Source of the DNA: Marine Group II euryarchaeote MED-G33
GTDB taxonomy: Archaea; Thermoplasmatota; Poseidoniia; Poseidoniales; Thalassarchaeaceae
Direction of reading: 5' to 3'
Assembly: GCA_949538655.1 (NCBI GenBank)
Contig: CATISE010000118.1
Span: forward strand, 1-11,121
Length of the DNA: 11,121 bases
The notes under the pieces were generated by a model, which was not told the DNA's origin, ran no database searches, and saw only the letters and a program-made list of their open reading frames with translations. Position numbers and translations under genes: made by a program. How positions within the stretch are numbered: the first letter of the stretch is position 1; every line of letters starts with the position of its first letter. Positions 6,985 to 11,121 of this stretch are shown here, in pieces.

Positions 6985-8634
6985 GTGTCGGATGACATTT
7001 GGGAAGCAGAAATTCTCGAGGCCGAGGTCTACGAGGAGTGGATTGAGGAACCTCTTGAATCCATTGAGCGTCGAGAAAAGCGCCAACTCGATATTGCACT
7101 TGCCAGTACAGGTGCAATCGTCATCGCTTTCACGGTTTTTGCAGCCATGTGGGGCTCGGTAGGAGAACACATGATGGGTTCAACAGGCACAAGTCCAGGC
7201 TCCCCTGTTGAGATTTCCTGGAACGATAGCATCTTCATGCCCCGGGATCCGGAATGCATTGATCCCACCAACGGTCAAGATCTTCCGGAATATGGCATAG
7301 GATACGAACCCAGTCTAGCGATTGATGGGCATGGTAACATGTTCATCACTGCCCACAAGGATTTGCGATGGTCATCCCCAGATGGTGGTGTTGCGAACCC
7401 AATTGATTTGCAGCCACACATCACTCCAGATGGCGCTTGTATCGATGGGTACATGACCAGTTGGGACTACCTCGCCTCTTGGTTTTGGATTTCGAATGAT
7501 AATGGCACTTCATGGGGCCCTGGTGCCGGATTTGACCCCACACCTGGGACTTTCATCGAAGGTGGATTCACAGGTGGTGGGTCCGGCTCAGCATGTCATG
7601 GTGACGAAGGAGACATCGCTGTCGATGCCATGGATCGAATCTACTATCTCGACACTTACTTGGAAGACAATTGGATCCATATTTTGAGCGATGGCGGGCA
7701 AACATTGGAGAGTGATTTGTGCGACCGGCAAACCACAATGGCGGGTGACGACCGCCCTTGGATTCAAGCCCAAAACAACGGCATCGTGCATTATCTCGGA
7801 AACAGTGGTGTCTCTGTCCCTGCCTGTGAAAATGGGCAAGGAAGATACTGGTATTATCGCAGTGATGACGGTGGACAACAGTGGTCTCAATGCTATGCAA
7901 TGCCTGGCGGTTGGTCCACAATCGCTCCAGAGAGAACGGGTGACTATGTGTTCATCGCCCAAGAAAATCAAGACAGCAATACGGGATACGTGCATGTTCG
8001 AATCTCGGACGATACGGGTCTGACGTGGTCAGAGCCAATCGATGTGGGGCCACGGAATGGAAATCCTCCCGAGGGTTATCCGCTGGTTGAAACCAATGGT
8101 CAAGGAACTGTAGCCGTGGTTTGGGCTGATTGTCCAGATGGACCAACAGGACCGTGGGACATTCGCATCGCCATGTCATATGATCGTGGAGTGACATGGG
8201 AATCTTGGGAAATCACTCCGACGGATTGGGAGGGAATCACCATGTATCCTTTCGTGAGTATCAGCGAGGACAACGTAACGCTGGTCAGCTTCTATGGAAT
8301 CCCATTCAACAATACTGCTGAGGGGCAATACGTAGCGGGCCAAGAGTGGTATCTCTATTCCGGTGCTCTGCGAGAACCTCATGAGAATGATACATTCCAA
8401 TTTGAAATTGCAGCCATGAATCCTGATGGTACCCCCGAAGTGCTTCACACGGTGACACAATACGAGGAAGACAACGGTGATGTCCACGCTCTTCACGACT
8501 TCTTTGAGAGCGTCTTCAGTCCAGATGGAAGTTGGGTCGGAATCGCCTATCAGCAGAATATCGGTCTTCATCCGTTTGAAGACAATGAAGAACAGCGCTA
8601 CATCAAGTTCGTTCGTGGAGACCTCGATGTTTGA
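6985..8634 (+). CDS. Membrane-anchored sialidase-like (BNR/Asp-box) beta-propeller protein
   Basis: This is a 549-residue predicted type II membrane protein. Residues 1-36 are highly acidic and then basic, and should stay in the cytoplasm; one helix lies at about 37-57; the remainder is extracellular. Asp-box motifs (S-x-D-x-G-x-T-W) recur: SNDNGTSW (170-177), SDDGGQQW (293-300), SDDTGLTW (341-348), SYDRGVTW (398-405), with weaker copies SSPDGG (130-135) and SDGGQT (235-240). This is the fold of sialidases and related propellers; the sialidase Arg triad could not be identified, so enzyme activity is not claimed. Five N-glycosylation sequons (N80, N173, N430, N442, N468) all lie beyond the helix. 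The start is GTG: the frame is open only back to 6931 and has no other start codon upstream, and the next ATG falls inside the membrane helix. No ribosome-binding site precedes it, so a leaderless transcript is possible. Adhesion, glycan binding or glycan hydrolysis are all open. Confidence 0.8.
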   Translation: MSDDIWEAEILEAEVYEEWIEEPLESIERREKRQLDIALASTGAIVIAFTVFAAMWGSVGEHMMGSTGTSPGSPVEISWNDSIFMPRDPECIDPTNGQDLPEYGIGYEPSLAIDGHGNMFITAHKDLRWSSPDGGVANPIDLQPHITPDGACIDGYMTSWDYLASWFWISNDNGTSWGPGAGFDPTPGTFIEGGFTGGGSGSACHGDEGDIAVDAMDRIYYLDTYLEDNWIHILSDGGQTLESDLCDRQTTMAGDDRPWIQAQNNGIVHYLGNSGVSVPACENGQGRYWYYRSDDGGQQWSQCYAMPGGWSTIAPERTGDYVFIAQENQDSNTGYVHVRISDDTGLTWSEPIDVGPRNGNPPEGYPLVETNGQGTVAVVWADCPDGPTGPWDIRIAMSYDRGVTWESWEITPTDWEGITMYPFVSISEDNVTLVSFYGIPFNNTAEGQYVAGQEWYLYSGALREPHENDTFQFEIAAMNPDGTPEVLHTVTQYEEDNGDVHALHDFFESVFSPDGSWVGIAYQQNIGLHPFEDNEEQRYIKFVRGDLDV

Positions 8635-8643
8635 GATGATTGT

Positions 8644-9684
8644 ATGACAATTATTGATCCAGATATTCGTAAGGCCGAGACCCTCCCTTCACGATTTTAT
8701 ACCGATTTCGAGACCTTCAATTCCATCATTTCTTCATTTGGAGAAAACTGGCATTTCGCGGGCCACCGCAGTCAACTATCGACATCCCAACCCATCGTAA
8801 ACAGTCTCCGTGAGCCAATGCTGTTGACACAAGTTGGCGATGAAATCCACTGCCTTTCCAATGTCTGTACGCATCGAGGCATGCTCGTTTGTACACAAGC
8901 ATCTGATTCAAAGCGATTGCAATGTCCCTACCATGGTCGCGTTTTCGGATTGGATGGCCAGTTCCGTAGCATGCCAGAATTCAATGAGGTCGAGAACTTC
9001 CCTTCACCAGTAGACCATCTTCGTAAATTTCCATTTGCAGAATGGAAAGGGTTGCTCTTCAATACCATTTCAGCACAGGATTTTGAGTCGTTCATCGCAG
9101 CGGTTGAGGCAAGAGTAGGTTGGCTCGAAATCGAAGATTTCACCCATGATTCAAGTCGTCATCGCGAATATACCATCGATTCAAATTGGGCTTTGTATGT
9201 TGACAATTATCTCGAGGGATTCCACATCCCCTTCGTTCATGGAGATTTACACGATGTGCTCGATTACGACGCTTATAGCACTGAATTGTTTGATGGTGGA
9301 GTTTTGCAGATTGGGATTGCCAATGAAGGAGAACCCTCGTTTGATCTTCCTACGGACCATCCTGATTCAGGACAGAATATTGCTGCTTACTATTTCTGGC
9401 TGTACCCTGGGTTGATGCTCAACTTCTATCCATGGGGGCTTTCAGTTAATCTGGTCATTCCCGAATCGACCGATAAAACCAGAATCATCTACCATGGATT
9501 TGTTGGCGATGCTTCAGTGTTAGGACAGGGCGCTGGCGGTAATCTCGACAAGGTTGAGGAAGAGGATCAATTCATTGTCGAGGGATGTCAGAAAGGGGTC
9601 TCCTCAGTCGCCTATGAGCGCGGGCGATATTCTCCGACCAAAGAGGCAGGCGTGCATCATTTCCATCGTATCCTAACGCAGTAA
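8644..9684 (+). CDS. Rieske non-heme iron oxygenase, alpha subunit
   Basis: This 346-residue cytoplasmic enzyme would use O2 and electrons to hydroxylate, dihydroxylate or demethylate a small organic substrate. The N-terminal Rieske domain binds [2Fe-2S] through C75, H77 (CTHRG), C94 and H97 (CPYHG). The C-terminal catalytic domain has NYLEGFHIPFVH (188-199), giving iron ligands H194 and H199, with D308 (in EEEDQF) as likely third ligand. Glu191 sits where many ring-hydroxylating enzymes have the bridging Asp; Glu at this site is known from carnitine monooxygenase (CntA), and the sequence around it also recalls choline monooxygenase. A quaternary amine is thus a reasonable substrate guess, but an aromatic compound is not excluded. 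The protein is on the short side for the family. No ferredoxin or reductase gene is in the window, so electrons must come from elsewhere. It starts 9 nt after the propeller gene; GAGATGAT (8633-8640) resembles a ribosome-binding site with one mismatch. Confidence 0.9.
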   Translation: MTIIDPDIRKAETLPSRFYTDFETFNSIISSFGENWHFAGHRSQLSTSQPIVNSLREPMLLTQVGDEIHCLSNVCTHRGMLVCTQASDSKRLQCPYHGRVFGLDGQFRSMPEFNEVENFPSPVDHLRKFPFAEWKGLLFNTISAQDFESFIAAVEARVGWLEIEDFTHDSSRHREYTIDSNWALYVDNYLEGFHIPFVHGDLHDVLDYDAYSTELFDGGVLQIGIANEGEPSFDLPTDHPDSGQNIAAYYFWLYPGLMLNFYPWGLSVNLVIPESTDKTRIIYHGFVGDASVLGQGAGGNLDKVEEEDQFIVEGCQKGVSSVAYERGRYSPTKEAGVHHFHRILTQ

Positions 9685-9705
9685 CTTCAGGCGGTCAACT
9701 CTATG

Positions 9706-9723
9706 TCCTCCGGCATCCTCCGG
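9706..9723 (+). repeat. Short direct repeat (TCCTCCGG x2) between the Rieske and dioxygenase genes
   Basis: Two exact 8-nt copies of TCCTCCGG (9706-9713 and 9716-9723) separated by CA fill much of the 44-nt gap before the dioxygenase ATG. Each copy is pyrimidine-rich and resembles the complement of a ribosome-binding site. They also lie in a 7-codon open frame (9703-9726) that ends 2 nt before the next start. Chance is possible; function unknown. Confidence 0.4.
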
Positions 9724-9728
9724 TAAAC

Positions 9729-10253
9729 ATGGTCACGGTGGTCACTCTAAGCGATGAGAATCGTGACGAGCTGATTGATTGCTGCAAAGGGGTGGCGGAC
9801 ATGATTGATTGGTTGGACTCACTCAACGCACGCCCCGGTCTCTCAGAACTGGGCACTCGTTTGGAATCTTTACCACTGAATCTCGAGGCTCTCAAAGAGC
9901 ACATTGGTTACACAGAGGATGATAGTTATCAGCGAAATATCATCAAGAAAACCGAACATTACGAGATGGTTGCCATCACTTGGCGTGCTGGCCAAACCAC
10001 ACCGATTCACGACCATGTCGGCTCGGATTGTGCCTTCTTGATCGTAGAAGGTACATCGACTGAGACCATCTACGAGACCGATGAGAATGGACGCGCTGTG
10101 CCTTCAGCCGTTCGTGATTATGCACCCGGTGAAGTCTGTGCTGCGGACGAACCCGATATTCATCGCATCTCAAACGATACTAAGGGTGACCTCATCAATC
10201 TCCACGTTTACACACCACCCCTTTCGGGTTTTGGAATCTACGAAGCAGCCTGA
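9729..10253 (+). CDS. Cysteine dioxygenase type I (Arg-type thiol dioxygenase)
   Basis: The cupin-fold, mononuclear Fe(II) enzyme would oxidise the thiol of cysteine to cysteine sulfinate with O2 in the cytoplasm. The 174-residue length is near that of bacterial homologues. Compared with the mammalian enzyme from memory, the iron ligands are H94 and H96 (in TPIHDH) and H145 (in DIHRIS). R69 in YQRN (67-70) matches Arg60, which binds the cysteine carboxylate and marks Arg-type cysteine dioxygenases; Gln here would mark 3-mercaptopropionate dioxygenases. C101 matches Cys93 and Y161 (in LHVYTPPL) matches Tyr157, the pair that forms the thioether crosslink in animals. H159 matches His155, while N157 replaces Ser153. 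The ATG at 9729 lacks a clear ribosome-binding site; a later Met (24) would leave the motifs intact, so the start is less sure than the identity. It follows the Rieske gene by 44 nt and converges with the - strand gene, one base between stops. Confidence 0.88.
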   Translation: MVTVVTLSDENRDELIDCCKGVADMIDWLDSLNARPGLSELGTRLESLPLNLEALKEHIGYTEDDSYQRNIIKKTEHYEMVAITWRAGQTTPIHDHVGSDCAFLIVEGTSTETIYETDENGRAVPSAVRDYAPGEVCAADEPDIHRISNDTKGDLINLHVYTPPLSGFGIYEAA

Positions 10254-10283
10254 ATCATTCCTTCTCAGGTTCTTCTGATTCAG
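10250..10283. terminator. Inverted repeat spanning the convergent gene ends
   Basis: CTGAATCA (10250-10257) and TGATTCAG (10276-10283) are exact reverse complements around an 18-nt pyrimidine-rich loop. The left arm contains both stop codons and the right arm lies in the last codons of the - strand gene. It could act as a shared end for both transcripts, but an 8-bp repeat with this long a loop is expected by chance a few times in a window of this size. Confidence 0.25.
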
Positions 10284-11121
10284 TGATCTTATCCGCAGCA
10301 GCGAGGAATTGTTTCTTCAAGGCGTCAGCAGAAGATTCAACCGGCTCATCTCCGCTTTCTTCTGCAAGAGGTACCGGCATTGGTGCAGTGGCTGGTTCAG
10401 CCGCAGGTCCGGCGCCAAAGACAGCACCCGAAGTGGTTCCAGGTACTGCAGTCCCCTCTCCAGCTACAGGAACTGGGCTTGCACCACCCAATTCCATCGT
10501 TGTAAACGCTGAGTTACTCGGATTCAGTGCAAATCCAGATATGACACTCACAACGACCAAGATTAGTGCAAGACAAGCACAGCAAACTCCACAGATGAGC
10601 CCCCAGACTCCTTCTTCTTCCAATTCTTCTTGTGTATGACGGTCGAACAAAATCATTTCTTGATCGCTTGAAATGGTATATTTTTCACCGATTTCACAGT
10701 GAGCGTTTTCAGCCGTTTGAACCCATTTTTCGCTTTCTGAGCCATCTTCAGCATTCGTAGATTCCCAATACCCATTCATTTCGGCATCGTCTTGGGTATC
10801 GCACATGATTCCAACAATCATCCATCCATCATTCATATCGACGTTTTCTTCGTCCAGACCTGCCATTTTTCTGTTATCATCGAGTTCACAGTAGATGTCC
10901 CCCTTGGACCTCTGTGGTGGGTTCCCCTGCGAATCCGTAACCGTGATATTCAATCCGTCACAAGCATCGACGTCGCCGTCCCCGTTGTTATCGAGTGAGT
11001 ATTCTCCTTGAATCATCAAGTACCAACCCGCAGACCCGTCCTCTCCCTCATCGATGAATTCTTGGACAAATTCTGTGCCGGGTTCACTCATGAATGTCTC
11101 AATTTCTTCTGCTTCTTCGAA
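10255..11121 (-). CDS. Acidic single-pass membrane protein with EF-hand/dockerin-like calcium loop (probably 5'-partial)
   Basis: The family was not recognised. The frame stays open to the window edge; the first ATG inside (11089-11091) gives 278 residues, but the ten acidic codons upstream (FEEAEEIETF) look like the same protein, so the true start is probably outside. Numbering from that Met: residues 34-45 (DNNGDGDVDACD) match a dockerin/EF-hand calcium loop, D-x-N-x-D-G-x-x-D-x-x-D; cysteines stand at 44, 68, 97 and 132; one Cys-containing membrane helix spans about 162-188; then comes a long Ala/Pro/Gly/Thr-rich linker (about 200-245) and a charged helix-like end (ADALKKQFLAAADKI, 255-269, then an acidic tail). 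The membrane orientation is unclear: no signal peptide is visible. The segment before the helix (DRHTQEELEEEG) is strongly charged. It is the only - strand gene and converges with the dioxygenase gene. Surface sensing or binding is a guess. Confidence 0.7.
   Translation of the reverse strand, partial: FEEAEEIETFMSEPGTEFVQEFIDEGEDGSAGWYLMIQGEYSLDNNGDGDVDACDGLNITVTDSQGNPPQRSKGDIYCELDDNRKMAGLDEENVDMNDGWMIVGIMCDTQDDAEMNGYWESTNAEDGSESEKWVQTAENAHCEIGEKYTISSDQEMILFDRHTQEELEEEGVWGLICGVCCACLALILVVVSVISGFALNPSNSAFTTMELGGASPVPVAGEGTAVPGTTSGAVFGAGPAAEPATAPMPVPLAEESGDEPVESSADALKKQFLAAADKITESEEPEKE

Noticed and set aside
7588..7995. Long - strand frames opposite the sialidase-like propeller
   Set aside because: The + strand frame carries repeated Asp boxes; the opposite frames have no motif and no start context.
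9729..10253. 3-mercaptopropionate dioxygenase
   Set aside because: These carry Gln at the position of Arg60; here R69 in YQRN is Arg, as in cysteine dioxygenases.
10255..10330. SHOCT domain at the end of the - strand protein
   Set aside because: The helix ADALKKQFLAAADKI is only loosely similar and lacks the usual Gly-x-Ile-(T/S)-x-x-Glu-(F/Y) ending.
10283..10639. A + strand frame opposite the acidic membrane protein, Ala/Pro-rich
   Set aside because: It mirrors the low-complexity linker of the - strand gene, whose helix and acidic domains are the more protein-like reading.
1..11121. CRISPR array, insertion sequence, tRNA or other mobile element signs
   Set aside because: No spaced repeats, transposase-like product, terminal inverted repeats or tRNA-like cloverleaf were seen; genes are tightly packed housekeeping and metabolic types.

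Overview
The window looks like a gene-dense piece of an archaeal chromosome. Two informational genes point to Archaea: gatE (the archaeal GatDE Glu-tRNA(Gln) amidotransferase) and an archaeal/eukaryotic-type peptidyl-tRNA hydrolase (pth2). The acidic, membrane-anchored extracellular beta-propeller proteins rich in N-glycosylation sequons, roughly balanced base composition and very tight gene packing suggest a marine planktonic euryarchaeon such as Marine Group II (Poseidoniales). That placement is inference; no rRNA gene or other phylogenetic marker that would settle it was recognised.

Layout. Positions 2-6912 form a co-directional block on the + strand: gatE (5' end outside the window); a surface protein with a PQQ-like propeller and a DUF4430/transcobalamin-like C-terminal domain; a 97-nt gap holding a perfect hairpin; one polypeptide carrying the T component and both ATPases of an energy-coupling-factor (ECF) vitamin transporter; the matching S component; and pth2. 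Several junctions overlap or abut (TGATG, ATGA, zero gap), which suggests translational coupling. A second perfect hairpin follows pth2. Positions 6985-10253, also +, hold a GTG-started membrane-anchored sialidase-like propeller protein, a Rieske non-heme iron oxygenase and an Arg-type cysteine dioxygenase. At the right edge an acidic single-pass membrane protein runs on the - strand, convergent with the dioxygenase with one base between their stop codons; its 5' end is probably outside the window.

How the genes may work together. The surface protein and the two ECF genes look like a complete uptake system for a scarce cofactor, probably cobalamin: an extracellular capture protein with a transcobalamin-like domain, a substrate-binding S component, and a fused T-A-A' energising module. 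The Rieske oxygenase and cysteine dioxygenase may form a small oxidative unit for organic nitrogen or sulfur compounds. gatE and pth2 are tRNA housekeeping genes that happen to flank the transporter.

All gene-free gaps are short (97 nt at most) and are described below. No tRNA, rRNA, CRISPR array or insertion sequence was seen.
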